Shown: piece after piece, positions 42,044 to 51,674 of the stretch
Layout of the letters: each line of letters begins with the position of its first letter
Position numbering within the stretch: the first letter of the stretch is position 1
Assembly: GCA_963841705.1 (NCBI GenBank)
Contig: CAWJDY010000033.1
Span: 186,001 to 250,000 of the forward strand
Origin: VAZQ01 sp963841705
Lineage (GTDB): Bacteria; Pseudomonadota; Alphaproteobacteria; Rhizobiales; Xanthobacteraceae
Length of the DNA stretch: 64,000 bases
Direction: 5' to 3'
Translations under genes and position numbers: made by a program
Notes under the pieces: generated by a model
Database searches by the model: none
Seen by the model: the letters and a program-made list of their open reading frames with translations, nothing else
Told to the model about the DNA's origin: nothing

Positions 42044-44790
42044 AACATACTGTCACTGCGAATGCGCATCCCGTCGGCGCCGCGGACAGCCGCATGAACT
42101 ACAACGTCAATGGCAAGCTGTTTTCGGCCGAGCCCGAGGCCGGACAGTGCCTGCGGACCTTTCTGCGCGAGCGTGGCGTATTCGGGGTCAAGAAGGGCTG
42201 TGACGCCGGCGATTGCGGTGCCTGCACGGTGTGGCTCGATGGCGTGCCGATTCATTCCTGCCTGATGCCGGCGTTCCGTGCCGCCGGGCGCGCGGTCACC
42301 ACCATCGAGGGACTCGCGCAAGATGGCGCACTGCATCCGATGCAGCAAGCCTTCCTCGACGCGCAGGCGTTCCAATGCGGCTATTGCGCCGCCGGCATGA
42401 TCATGACAGCGGCCGCGCTGAATGAGGAACAGCAGGCGGACCTGGCGAATGCCCTCAAAGGCAACCTGTGCCGGTGCACCGGTTACCGCTCGATCGCCGA
42501 TGCGCTTGCCGGCGTTGGCGCCAGCGAGGATGACGTCGCGGGCCGGGCCTGCGGCGCCAGTCTGCCGAACCCGTTCGCCGAGGCAATCGTCACCGGCCGG
42601 GCGCGCTACACCATGGATGTGCCCATGGAGGGGCTGCTACACATCAAAGTGCTGCGCTCGCCCCACGCGCATGCCCGCATCCTCGCCATCGGCCGCGACA
42701 AGGCCATGGCGGTGCCCCGGGTGGTCGAGGTCTTCACCTGGGAGGACGTCCCGCGCCGGCTCTACAGCACCGCCACCCACGAGGACCATCTGGTCGATCC
42801 GGACGACAGCTATGTTCTCGACAATGTGGTGCGCTTCGTCGGTCAGCGGGTCGCAGCGGTGGTTGCCGAAACAGAGTCTGCCGCCGAGCGGGCCTGCCGG
42901 CTGCTCGACGTCACCTACGAGATATTGCCCGCGGTGTTCGATCCGGTGGCGGCGATGGCGCCGGATGCGCCGATCCTTCACGACAAGGGCGTGGCCGAAA
43001 AAGGGAATATCTATGTAGACATCCACGGCGAGGTTGGCAGCGTCGCGGACGGATTTCGAGCCGCTGACGCCGTGCACGAGATGACTTATTCCACCTCCCG
43101 CGTTCAGCACGTGCATCTTGAGACACATGGCTCGATTGCCTGGCGCGGCGACGACGGACGGCTACATGTCCGCACCAGCTCGCAGGCACCCTTCATTGCG
43201 CAGCAAAAGCTCTGCCACATTTTCGGTCTACGCGCCCGTGACTTGCATGTGTTCACCGAGCGGGTCGGCGGCGGCTTCGGCGGCAAGCAGGAGATGATCT
43301 CCGAGGACCTCTGCGTGCTCGCTACGCTCAAGACCGGCCGGCCGGTAAAGTGGGAGTTCACCCGCGAGGAACAGTTCATCGGCGCGACCACGCGCCATCA
43401 GATGACCACGCGCGTGAAGCTCGGCGCCAAACGCGATGGGACGCTGACCGCGATCGATGTTCACGTCGTCTCCAACACCGGCGCCTATGGTGGCCACGCC
43501 AGTGAGACGCTCGCCTGTTCGCTCGGCGGCCCGCTCACGGCCTACCGGTGTGCCAACAAGAAGGCGGTCGGATACGCCGTGTACACCAACATGGTCCCTG
43601 GCGGCGGATTTCGCGGCTACGGCGGCTCGCAGACAACGTTCGCGATCGAGTCGGCCATAGACGAGTTGGCGCGGCTCCTCGGAATGGATCCGTTCGAGAT
43701 CCGCCGCAAGAACATGGTGCGGCCCGGCGACTGGATCGAGTCGGTGTGGAAGGACCCCACCGACATTGGTTTCGGAAGCTACGGGCTCGACCAATGCCTC
43801 GATCTGGTCGAGAAGGCCTTGGCATCCGAAGGCGGCAACCCCAATCCTGCGGGGGGTGACTGGGCGGAGGGCACCGGCATTGCGCTGGCGATGGTGGATT
43901 CAGGCCCACCGACCGAGCATCGCTCGGGAGCGCAAATGTCCCTATTGCCCGACGGCAGCTACCATCTTGCGGTCGGCTCCACCGAGATGGGGAACGGATC
44001 GGTGACCTCGCACCGGCAAATCGCGGCCTCGATCCTCGGTGCGCGTGCGGGCAGCATCGCCATCATCAACGCCGACACCGATCTGACACCCTTCGACACC
44101 GGCACTTTCGCGAGCACCGGCACTGTGGTCGCCGGCAAGGCGGTGGCTCTTACGGCCACCGCCTTGCGGGACAACATCCTCGACTTTGCCAGTCGCCATA
44201 CCGGCGTGGCCCCCGCCGCCTGCCGCCTCGATGACGGGGCGGTAGTCTGCGATCAGAAGACGATCGGATTGCCGGATCTCCACATCGCTGGCACCGAAGC
44301 CGGCCACCGCTTCGAGGCCAAGCGCAAGGCCTACCTGTCGCCGCGTTCGGTTGCCTTCGCTGTCCAGGGCATCCGGCTCGCGGTGCACCGTATGACCGGC
44401 GAAATCCGCATCCTGCACAGCGTGCACGCCGCCGACATCGGGCGTCTCATCAACCCCATGCAGTGTCGCGGCCAAATCGAGGGCGCGATCGGCATGGCGT
44501 TCGGCTGGGCGCTCACGGAGAACATGGTCTACGACGGCGGCACCATGGTGAACCCGACGCTTCGCAACTACCGCATCCCCGCCTTCGCGGACGTGCCGCC
44601 CACCGAGGTGTTCTTCGCCGACACGTATGACGCGATCGGTCCGTTCGGAGCGAAGGCGCAGGGCGAGGGCTCGATCAATCCCGTTGCTCCGGCCATTGCG
44701 AATGCGCTGGCGGATGCAACTGGCGTGCGCTTCGCCCATCTCCCGTTCACACCGGACCGCATCTTCGACAAGCTCGGCACGACGCAATGA
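42040..44790 (+). CDS. Fused [2Fe-2S] and molybdopterin subunit of a xanthine dehydrogenase-family enzyme
   Basis: One 916-residue polypeptide contains the small-subunit module (CDAGDCGACTVWLDG, then CGYCAAGMIM and NLCRCTGYRSIADAL; residues about 18-165) and the full catalytic module (about 180-916; ERVGGGFGGKQEMISEDLCV, GGGFRGYGGSQTTFAIESAI, and the active-site Glu in PFGAKAQGEGSINPVAPAIA). The order FeS-Mo without an FAD domain resembles Desulfovibrio-type aldehyde oxidoreductase, but here an FAD subunit gene is coupled upstream. No Tat leader, so it is likely cytoplasmic. Substrate unknown. Confidence 0.94.
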   Translation: MKHTVTANAHPVGAADSRMNYNVNGKLFSAEPEAGQCLRTFLRERGVFGVKKGCDAGDCGACTVWLDGVPIHSCLMPAFRAAGRAVTTIEGLAQDGALHPMQQAFLDAQAFQCGYCAAGMIMTAAALNEEQQADLANALKGNLCRCTGYRSIADALAGVGASEDDVAGRACGASLPNPFAEAIVTGRARYTMDVPMEGLLHIKVLRSPHAHARILAIGRDKAMAVPRVVEVFTWEDVPRRLYSTATHEDHLVDPDDSYVLDNVVRFVGQRVAAVVAETESAAERACRLLDVTYEILPAVFDPVAAMAPDAPILHDKGVAEKGNIYVDIHGEVGSVADGFRAADAVHEMTYSTSRVQHVHLETHGSIAWRGDDGRLHVRTSSQAPFIAQQKLCHIFGLRARDLHVFTERVGGGFGGKQEMISEDLCVLATLKTGRPVKWEFTREEQFIGATTRHQMTTRVKLGAKRDGTLTAIDVHVVSNTGAYGGHASETLACSLGGPLTAYRCANKKAVGYAVYTNMVPGGGFRGYGGSQTTFAIESAIDELARLLGMDPFEIRRKNMVRPGDWIESVWKDPTDIGFGSYGLDQCLDLVEKALASEGGNPNPAGGDWAEGTGIALAMVDSGPPTEHRSGAQMSLLPDGSYHLAVGSTEMGNGSVTSHRQIAASILGARAGSIAIINADTDLTPFDTGTFASTGTVVAGKAVALTATALRDNILDFASRHTGVAPAACRLDDGAVVCDQKTIGLPDLHIAGTEAGHRFEAKRKAYLSPRSVAFAVQGIRLAVHRMTGEIRILHSVHAADIGRLINPMQCRGQIEGAIGMAFGWALTENMVYDGGTMVNPTLRNYRIPAFADVPPTEVFFADTYDAIGPFGAKAQGEGSINPVAPAIANALADATGVRFAHLPFTPDRIFDKLGTTQ

Positions 44791-45764
44791 GCGTGACGCA
44801 AACCGCAACGCCCGGGGGAGTGACCGTCGTCACGCAGACGCGGGTCAAGGCCGGCAAGGAAGACGAGTTCGCGAGCTGGCAGAAAAGGATCGGCGCCGTG
44901 GTCGCGGGATTCTCGGGCTTCATCGAGCAGACGGTCATGCCGCCGAACCCGCCGGCGCAGATCGACTGGGTCATTCTCCAGCGCTTCGCGAGTCTCGAGG
45001 CGGCGACGTCGTGGCTGAATTCCAGCCAGCGGCTCGGTTTGGTCGAGCACGCGCTGCCGATGCTGGTGGGGCAGGACGATGTCCATATCTTGAAAGACGA
45101 TGCGGTGGGCGTCCTGCCGTCACCGGTATCAGCGGTCATTGCCACGCGGCTCAAGCCAGGGACCGAAGCCGCGTACCGGGCCTGGGAGCAAAAGATCGCT
45201 GCCGCCCAGTCGAAGGCGAAAGGCTTTCAGGGCTACCGGTTCGAACCGCCCATACCAGGCGTGCAAGACAGCTGGCTCGCGATCGTACGGTTCGACTCGG
45301 ACACCAATCTGCAGGCCTGGATGAACTCTCCGGTGCGGATCGCTCTCCTCAAGGAGGCGCAGGCATTCACCGAGGAATTTCATGCCCGCATCGTGCGCAC
45401 AGGATTCGACCAGTGGTTCAAGGTTGCCGAAGGAGCGCCCACGCCGGCCGCCTGGAAGATGAACATGCTGGTTCTGCTGATGCTCTATCCGGTGGTGTTT
45501 GTGTTCGGCGCTCTGGTGCAGAGTCCGCTGCTCGTGGGCCACGGAATGCCGTTCTGGCTTGCTTTGTTCATTGGCAACGTTGTCAGCGTCACTCTGCTCA
45601 ATTGGCTGGTGCCGTGGTCTGCCCGACGCTTCGGCTGGTGGATCACGCCGCAAGGCGCGTCGGTCACGCGCATCAATATCATCGGCGCCGGAGCCGTGGT
45701 CGGACTTTATATCGTGTGCCTGCTCGCGTTTGCCTTGTATTCGAACTGGCCATTGGCGCGTTAG
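44787..45764 (+). CDS. Double ABM-domain protein with C-terminal membrane helices
   Basis: The 325-residue protein overlaps the preceding stop by four bases. It contains two antibiotic-biosynthesis-monooxygenase-like ferredoxin folds (VTVVTQTRVKAGKEDEFASW and SAVIATRLKPGTEAAYRAWE) and then three hydrophobic helices (about residues 228-250, 256-280 and 295-320). The plan matches COG3224-type proteins. ABM domains often act as cofactor-free monooxygenases or dimeric sensors. In this operon it could process the oxidoreductase's product at the membrane (inference). Confidence 0.87.
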   Translation: MSVTQTATPGGVTVVTQTRVKAGKEDEFASWQKRIGAVVAGFSGFIEQTVMPPNPPAQIDWVILQRFASLEAATSWLNSSQRLGLVEHALPMLVGQDDVHILKDDAVGVLPSPVSAVIATRLKPGTEAAYRAWEQKIAAAQSKAKGFQGYRFEPPIPGVQDSWLAIVRFDSDTNLQAWMNSPVRIALLKEAQAFTEEFHARIVRTGFDQWFKVAEGAPTPAAWKMNMLVLLMLYPVVFVFGALVQSPLLVGHGMPFWLALFIGNVVSVTLLNWLVPWSARRFGWWITPQGASVTRINIIGAGAVVGLYIVCLLAFALYSNWPLAR

Positions 45765-45810
45765 TAACCGGATCAATCTCAACCGTTGGGGGCGAAAAGC
45801 CCGCGGATTG

Positions 45811-45922
45811 TTCCAGTTTGTACAGCCGACCAAATTCGGTCATCAATCTCGCGACCGCCAAGGCGCTCGGATTGACGATCCCACCGACGCTGCTCGTGCG
45901 CGCCGACGAGGTCATCGAATAG
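45811..45922 (+). pseudogene. C-terminal remnant of a TrpX-like ABC substrate-binding protein
   Basis: FQFVQPTKF in one frame and VINLATAKALGLTIPPTLLV followed by RADEVIE-stop in the next match the invariant end of the PF04392 family (QAPTKYELVINLKTAKALGL and so on). Nothing N-terminal is left. The flank to 46143 holds no intact gene; sequence around 45930-46060 resembles the spacer usually found after such genes. Confidence 0.8.
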
Positions 45923-46143
45923 AGATGCTGTTTGCTGCGGTGCATGAGTCCGGTCCTGTGGACAAGGCGGTCCAAGCCAATACGGCGGGCATTTCCGCAG
46001 TTGGCGAAAGCCGACATTGGGCCGGTGGACGGCAATTCGCGTTTTGACCCTAGATGGACTCGGCAGTGCGGGGATTGCCACCCTGAGCGCTCTTGCACCG
46101 GCGCACGCGGTCGGCCGCCCTCTCTTGCGAGCGTCTCGTCGCT

Positions 46144-47598
46144 TCACCTGCGTTGAAACTCGGGCGCCATGAACAGAAGCGCAAGCGCCTGCGGCCGGCT
46201 GGCGGCGCGCGCAACAGCCTGCCGTGTCTGGGCCGAAGCAAGCGGCCCCAGCGCGGTTTCAACCACCGCGTCCGGAGCTGCCGATCCGGCCACACGCAGC
46301 GCAAGCTGATTGGCGATGTCGAGGCGCTGGGCAACGCCATCCATCCATGCCTTGCTGTTGTCGTCGAAGCCCTTCGGAGCCGGCGGCCGCCACAACGGCT
46401 CCCCGAGCAGGTTATGGGCTTGAATGAGAGGCTGTGGGTCCGCCGGCGGCGAGCCTGTTGCGCGCAAAGCCGCAATCATCCATTCGCCCGGCCGCTTGAG
46501 CTTCGCACGCGGCGCGCTCCAGGATTCGGGTGCAGCCAGCAGTGCTTTCGCCACTTCCCGCAGGTTGCCGTCGGTCTCGGTAAACCGTTTCGCCAGGCGA
46601 TCGACCAGGCTGCGCGCGGGCTCGTCGGCGATGAAATGCTGTGCGAGCTTGGCGCAGACGTGGTTTGCGGTTGCGGGATGGAGCGCGAGATCGGCGAGGA
46701 CCGCGCGGCCCTGCTCGACCCCGGCGTCATGATAGACCTTCCCGATCACTTTTTGCGGGCCGGGCTCGTGCATGCGCCGGATGAAGGTGAATTCGGCGCC
46801 GTGATCGGGATCCACCTCCGCCGGAATGATCGTCCAGCCGGTCAGCACCTTGGCGAAGCTGGTGACGTCCTCCTGCGCATAAACCGACCTCACCCCGAGC
46901 GTATGCAGCTCCAGGATCTCGCGCGCCAGGTTCTCGTTGAGGCCGCGGTCGCGATTGATGCCGGCAACCGAGCTCGGTCCTATGGATTGCGCGTTGTCGA
47001 GATAGAACAACATCGCCGGGTGCGTTTCGACCGCCGCCAGCATGTCGCCGAAGTGGCCGAGCACGTGGGCGCGGATCGCCTCGCGTTCGTAGGCACCGGC
47101 CATTGCGGGAACCTTGTCCGCCGAGACGCAGAAATGGTTCGACCAGAACCAGACAAGGCGCTGGACGAATCCAATCTCTGCGCCGTAAGCCGCATCCATG
47201 CGGGCTTTGGCCTCGTCGAGGAAAATGCGCTGCGGAAGCGGCGGTGGAGGAGGGGCGCCTTTCGGCTGGCTCGCCGGCGGCACAGCTGTCGCCGGCATCG
47301 CTGGCTGCATGCCTGGCTGCATCCCTTGCGCCCCGCCCGCGCGCTCCTGCTGCTCGCGCCGTTTGCGCTCCAGGCGCTCCCGCGCCTGGCGCTCTGCATT
47401 GAACTCGAGAACCGCACGGGAGGCCGCGGCGCTGCGCATCAAGTGCGGTCCGCTGGTCAGCCCAGCTCCTTGTCTGTCAAGCTCGGCAATGAGAGCGCCG
47501 CGCGGATCCGATGCGATCCGCTCGACGGACCCGGCCTTCGGTCCGAAGCCGAAACGATGCAGCGCGAGTGCAGCCTGGGCTTTTGGATCAGGAGCCAC
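46144..47598 (-). CDS. DUF1800 domain-containing protein
   Basis: The protein has 484 residues from a GTG at 47598 (MAPDPKAQAALALHRFGFGP), 20 bp after the patatin stop; the frame stays open to 47745 inside that gene. DUF1800 signatures are LHRFGFGP, RLVWFWSNHFCVSADK, LAREILELHTLGVRS and FAKVLTGWTI. A Pro/Gln/Met-rich linker (residues about 75-125) carries MQPGMQPAM-type repeats. DUF1800 genes normally pair with DUF1501 genes and are exported; here neither a partner nor a clear leader is seen. Function unknown. Confidence 0.88.
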   Translation of the reverse strand: MAPDPKAQAALALHRFGFGPKAGSVERIASDPRGALIAELDRQGAGLTSGPHLMRSAAASRAVLEFNAERQARERLERKRREQQERAGGAQGMQPGMQPAMPATAVPPASQPKGAPPPPPLPQRIFLDEAKARMDAAYGAEIGFVQRLVWFWSNHFCVSADKVPAMAGAYEREAIRAHVLGHFGDMLAAVETHPAMLFYLDNAQSIGPSSVAGINRDRGLNENLAREILELHTLGVRSVYAQEDVTSFAKVLTGWTIIPAEVDPDHGAEFTFIRRMHEPGPQKVIGKVYHDAGVEQGRAVLADLALHPATANHVCAKLAQHFIADEPARSLVDRLAKRFTETDGNLREVAKALLAAPESWSAPRAKLKRPGEWMIAALRATGSPPADPQPLIQAHNLLGEPLWRPPAPKGFDDNSKAWMDGVAQRLDIANQLALRVAGSAAPDAVVETALGPLASAQTRQAVARAASRPQALALLFMAPEFQRR

Positions 47599-47618
47599 GA
47601 AGAAGGTCCATCGGCCAG

Positions 47619-48656
47619 TCAGACCGATTCCAGCAGGGAGTCGAGATCGAAGGTCGAGCGGCGGCCCAGATCCTGCGTATGATCTTTCAGAAATGCTTCC
47701 GCGCAACGGCGTCCTTCGTCCCGCAGCATGCACAGAAATTCCCACTCGGCATTAAGCTTGGAGGAGTAGCCCAGCTCGGTCATCATGCCGCTGGCGATAC
47801 GGTGGATGCGCATGCCGGCCCATCGCGCGCCTTCACTATCGCCGGGGCTGGCGACCTGCTGCAGGATCGCGATCATGCGCAGCTCCTTCATCAGCGGCGA
47901 GTTGAAGGAGACCTCGTTCAAACGGTCGAGTATCTCGCGCGCCGAACGCGGCGTGCCCGGTCGTTCCACCGGATTGACCTGCACCAGGATGATGTCGCTC
48001 GACGTGCACTCGCGCACCAAGGGCGTGATCGTGGGATTGCCCACGTATCCGCCGTCCCAATAGGCCTCGCCTTCGATCTCGATCGCCTGAAACATGGTCG
48101 GCAGGCAGGCGGAAGCCAGGAGCGCTTCCGGCGTGATCTCGGCGTTATGGAAGACTCGACCCCGGCCGGTGCGCACGTTGGTGGCGGTGACGAAAAGCCG
48201 GATCGGCGATTGCCCGAGATGGGCGAAGTCGACGCATTCCGCCAGAATGTCGCGCATGGGATTTGCGCCGCGGGGATTGAGGTCATAGGGCGAGAACACC
48301 CGCGCCGCGAGGTCCAACGCCAGGAACATCGGCGAAGTGTCGAGCGTCCATCGCCCCATCAGGATATCCAGTGGGCTTCGCCGAAACGGGCTGAACATGG
48401 CGGCACGCGCGACGCGGCGCCAGAAATCCTCGAGCGCGGTCCTGGCGCCTTTGAACCCGCCCGCCGCGTGGCCGTGTGCCAGCACGGCTGCATTCATCGC
48501 TCCTGCGGATGTGCCGGAAATACCCTCGATTTGCAGCTGCGGCTCTTCAAGCAGGCGATCGAGCACGCCCCAGGTGAAAGCGCCGTGCGCTCCGCCGCCT
48601 TGCAGCGCCAGATCGACCAGAACCGGATCACGTTCACCAGAAGCAGCGTCAGACAT
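47619..48656 (-). CDS. Patatin-like phospholipase
   Basis: The 345-residue protein has the Ser-Asp dyad of patatins: oxyanion loop LALQGGGAHGAFTWGVLDRL, nucleophile GISGTSAGAMNAAVLAHG (Ser near residue 49), and the aspartate in EAYWDGGYVGNPTITP (near residue 205). It is a lipid acyl hydrolase of the RssA/DUF3734-like group without a signal peptide. It is probably co-transcribed with the DUF1800 gene downstream. Confidence 0.94.
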   Translation of the reverse strand: MSDAASGERDPVLVDLALQGGGAHGAFTWGVLDRLLEEPQLQIEGISGTSAGAMNAAVLAHGHAAGGFKGARTALEDFWRRVARAAMFSPFRRSPLDILMGRWTLDTSPMFLALDLAARVFSPYDLNPRGANPMRDILAECVDFAHLGQSPIRLFVTATNVRTGRGRVFHNAEITPEALLASACLPTMFQAIEIEGEAYWDGGYVGNPTITPLVRECTSSDIILVQVNPVERPGTPRSAREILDRLNEVSFNSPLMKELRMIAILQQVASPGDSEGARWAGMRIHRIASGMMTELGYSSKLNAEWEFLCMLRDEGRRCAEAFLKDHTQDLGRRSTFDLDSLLESV

Positions 48657-48785
48657 TTTAATTCACACGCTCCAAAGATGCGCTCGACGTATAGGCTGCC
48701 CTGCTAAACTAGGCTTACGTGTAGATGGGCGGTGAGACAGGATTATGATCGCGCAAACGCCCAAACGCTGTTCTGATGGTTCAGC

Positions 48786-49817
48786 ATGTCCGGAGACGGC
48801 GGGATTCGCAGCATGCTCGCTCTCTGCACGGCCATTCTTGTGGCCGTCGCGCTATATCTCGGCGGTTCGATTTTCGCCCCGGTTGCCCTTTCGCTCTTCG
48901 GCCTTGCCTGCGTCTGGCCTTTTCAACGAGCGCTGCAATCCAAGCTGCCAAAGCTCATCGCGCTCGTCTTCACGCTCCTGCTGACGTTGCTTATCCTGGG
49001 CGTTCTCGGTCTCGCGGTCGCCTGGGGCAGCGGTCAGGTCGGTCATTGGCTGCTGGGCAACGTCGAACGCTTCCAGCTCGTTTATATGAAGAGCAACGGA
49101 TGGCTGGAGGAGCGGGGCATCTTCCTGACCGGGATGGTGGCAGAGCGCTTTGATGTCACGTGGCTTATTGGTTTCGTTCGGCAGGTTGCGGCGAGACTCA
49201 ACTCCATGGTTGGTTTTGTCCTTCTCGCTTTTGCGTTCATGATGCTGGGCCTGCTGGAGGTGAACTACGTCGCGTTGCGGATCGGGAAACTTGATAACGA
49301 GCACGCGGACCTGAAATTGTCTCAAGCTGTTGCGAAGATCGCAGGCCAGTTTCGAAAATACATCCTCATCCGCACCGTTGCCAGCATCCTGACGGGCTTC
49401 GTGACATTCTGCTTCGCCTTTTCCGTCGGGCTGGAACTGGCGGTTGCCTGGGGGGTGATAACTTTTGTGCTGAACTACATTCCGTTCCTGGGTCCGCTTG
49501 TTGTAGTCGTGCTCGCGAGCCTTTTTGCTGCGGCACAGTTCGAATCGTGGCAGATGGCACTGATCGTTCTCGCCGGTCTCAGCGTCATTCAGTTCGCGAT
49601 CGGCAGCTACATTGAGCCACTGATTGCCGGCGCCACTCTGGCAATCTCGCCTTTTCTGGTGCTGTTCGCCGTATTCTTCTGGACGCTTCTGTGGGGCGTT
49701 CCGGGAGCATTCATCGGCGTCCCGCTTACGATCGCGCTTCTCACCATGTCCGAGCAGCACGCGTCCACCCGCTGGATAGCGACCCTGCTGTCGCATGCCC
49801 GCGGATCCGAGGCATAA
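48786..49817 (+). CDS. AI-2E family transporter (UPF0118/PerM-like)
   Basis: The 343-residue protein has about eight predicted helices and the family core: LNYIPFLGPLVVVVLASLFA near residue 231, then IGSYIEPLIAGATLAISPFL and GVPGAFIGVPLTIALL near the C-terminus. Members export AI-2-like or other small molecules; many are uncharacterised Na+/H+ antiporter-like proteins. It is divergent from the patatin gene. No clear ribosome-binding site. Confidence 0.92.
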   Translation: MSGDGGIRSMLALCTAILVAVALYLGGSIFAPVALSLFGLACVWPFQRALQSKLPKLIALVFTLLLTLLILGVLGLAVAWGSGQVGHWLLGNVERFQLVYMKSNGWLEERGIFLTGMVAERFDVTWLIGFVRQVAARLNSMVGFVLLAFAFMMLGLLEVNYVALRIGKLDNEHADLKLSQAVAKIAGQFRKYILIRTVASILTGFVTFCFAFSVGLELAVAWGVITFVLNYIPFLGPLVVVVLASLFAAAQFESWQMALIVLAGLSVIQFAIGSYIEPLIAGATLAISPFLVLFAVFFWTLLWGVPGAFIGVPLTIALLTMSEQHASTRWIATLLSHARGSEA

Positions 49818-49873
49818 GCATGCGAACCCCGGGCAGCGGGCGTGCAGGTGCGAGATCGTGATTTCCGCGCCGG

Positions 49874-51622
49874 TTACTCGTCCCCTCGCGCTTGACCCGG
49901 GACCGTGATCCGCTGCGGTGCCAGCAGCCGCAGCCGCGCATGCGGCGCCACGGCGAATGTCTGAATGTAGAAATAGGAGGCAAGCTCGTCGGTCGTGTCC
50001 ATGACCGGCGACGGTGCCGATATGATCATGAGCCCGGCACACTCGCCGATCCAGTCGATATGCCGATGGCCGTGCATCAGCACCACGCGACCCGCCAACG
50101 GGCGCAGCTTGCGAACGAACCAGCTGCCGTTGATCAGCGTCGTGCCGATGCGCACCGACAGCGCCGGCGCCGAGCGGGGATATTCGACGGGATGGTGGTG
50201 AAGGGCGATGATCCAGCAGGCTCGCGGGTACTGCGCAGCGACGATCTCGATTCGCTTGATCTGCTCGGCTGAGATCAGCCCCAGCGCGTTGGTGAAGGAG
50301 AAGTGTGTTTCCGCGTTTGAGTTCAACAGGATGATGCCCAGGCCGTCCTCGGGATCCGGCGGCACTATCAGCGGAAATACCTTCGCCCACAGGTCTGCGA
50401 GTGTCAGGGACAACGTGAGCGGTCCGGCATCGGCGAATTCCGCCATTCGTGCCCGATAAGGCTCGATCACCTCCGCAAGGCGGGCGCCCACACGGCCGCC
50501 GACCTCATCCACCACCCGGACGCGAGTGCCCTGCAGCTCCGCGAGGGCGGACAAGGTCCGCATCTGGCGCAGCCGCTTGCTCGGGCTGGTGGGCAGATCA
50601 AGGCGGGCCGGATTGGCGCGGTCGACGACATTGAGGTCGTGATTGCCCGGAAGCATGACCACCCGCTCGGCGAGGCCGGGATGCAGCGCCAGCGCATCCA
50701 GGAACTCGGCCCATTCGGCGGAGCGGCCGGCATCGGTCATGTCTCCGCTGATGAGGACTGCATCCAGCGGCTCCGCCGCATGGAGCGCGTCGAGCTGCGA
50801 GAGCAGCCGCTTCAGCCGTTCGTTGCCGCGGGGGCCTGATCGGCCGCTCTCGATGCGAAAGCCGTAACGCTCCCCGACGACATGGAGATCGGACAAGTGC
50901 GCCACCCGCCATTTGCGGCCGGCATGGGAGCCAGAGTCGAAACCGTGAAAATCGCGGGGCTGCGACATGGTCGCATCGGCGATTGCCCAAACCAGCGCGC
51001 TGGCTGCAAGATAAATCGAAACCAGAACGACGCTGTTGGCCAGAACCGCAGGCACGAGCAGGTGGGGTGCAATCAAATCGGAGGGATTGCCCACCCAGCG
51101 CGAGCTTGGCCACGCCAACATCAGCGCCAGGAGCGCCAGCGCGCAAAGCATGACTCCGGCCCCGGCGGCAGTGACCGCGCGTAGCTTGCTGCGTCGGGTC
51201 TTGCTTGCCTTGGCGGGAAGCAGCTGCTCCACCAGCTGCTGCAGGCCTTCGCGCGAGAGCGCATAGCAAGGCTCAACGACCAGCGAGTTCAACGACCAGA
51301 AGCTTCGTTCGACGATCCGCAACAGCGGCCTTCCCGCGAACCAGCCGACGGCGAGCAACAGCGCGAGGACCAACAGCGGTCCGATTCCCGCATAGGGAGA
51401 TGCGATCCTGCCGGAGATCTTGCTGATCCAGGCAGAAGCCAGGAGGGGGGAGAGCCCAACCGCGATGCATGGGGCGATGAGCAGGAATACCCAGGCGACT
51501 ATGAGCTTGGGAAAGCTGATCTCGGAAACCAGGCTGCCCGCCAGCGAAAGGAGCGAACGGCGTTTGGGGCTGGAAGCATCATCCTCGAGGTCGCCGTCGC
51601 GAGGATCGATGATCGGCTTCAT
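49874..51622 (-). CDS. Membrane-anchored calcineurin-like metallophosphoesterase
   Basis: The 582-residue protein has four predicted N-terminal helices (up to about residue 220) and a C-terminal metallophosphoesterase domain. All dinuclear metal motifs are present: HLSDLHV, ISGDMTDAG, LPGNHDLN, ALHHHPVEY and MHGHRHIDW. Substrates of the family include nucleotides, lipids and UDP-diacylglucosamine. ATG 51622 is preferred to a TTG six bases upstream. It is monocistronic. Confidence 0.92.
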   Translation of the reverse strand: MKPIIDPRDGDLEDDASSPKRRSLLSLAGSLVSEISFPKLIVAWVFLLIAPCIAVGLSPLLASAWISKISGRIASPYAGIGPLLVLALLLAVGWFAGRPLLRIVERSFWSLNSLVVEPCYALSREGLQQLVEQLLPAKASKTRRSKLRAVTAAGAGVMLCALALLALMLAWPSSRWVGNPSDLIAPHLLVPAVLANSVVLVSIYLAASALVWAIADATMSQPRDFHGFDSGSHAGRKWRVAHLSDLHVVGERYGFRIESGRSGPRGNERLKRLLSQLDALHAAEPLDAVLISGDMTDAGRSAEWAEFLDALALHPGLAERVVMLPGNHDLNVVDRANPARLDLPTSPSKRLRQMRTLSALAELQGTRVRVVDEVGGRVGARLAEVIEPYRARMAEFADAGPLTLSLTLADLWAKVFPLIVPPDPEDGLGIILLNSNAETHFSFTNALGLISAEQIKRIEIVAAQYPRACWIIALHHHPVEYPRSAPALSVRIGTTLINGSWFVRKLRPLAGRVVLMHGHRHIDWIGECAGLMIISAPSPVMDTTDELASYFYIQTFAVAPHARLRLLAPQRITVPGQARGDE

Positions 51623-51674
51623 CAGCAAACGAAGAACCCGATGGCCGCATCTATACGCAGTACCGAGGCGTTCC

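Noticed and set aside
44627..45922. 431-codon plus-strand frame overlapping the ABM gene
   Set aside because: The frame crosses three better-supported genes. Only its last about 35 codons are meaningful, as the tail of a decayed ABC binding protein, and that part is annotated separately.
46093..47682. 529-codon plus-strand open frame
   Set aside because: Antisense to the DUF1800 gene, which has clear signatures. The antisense sequence has none.
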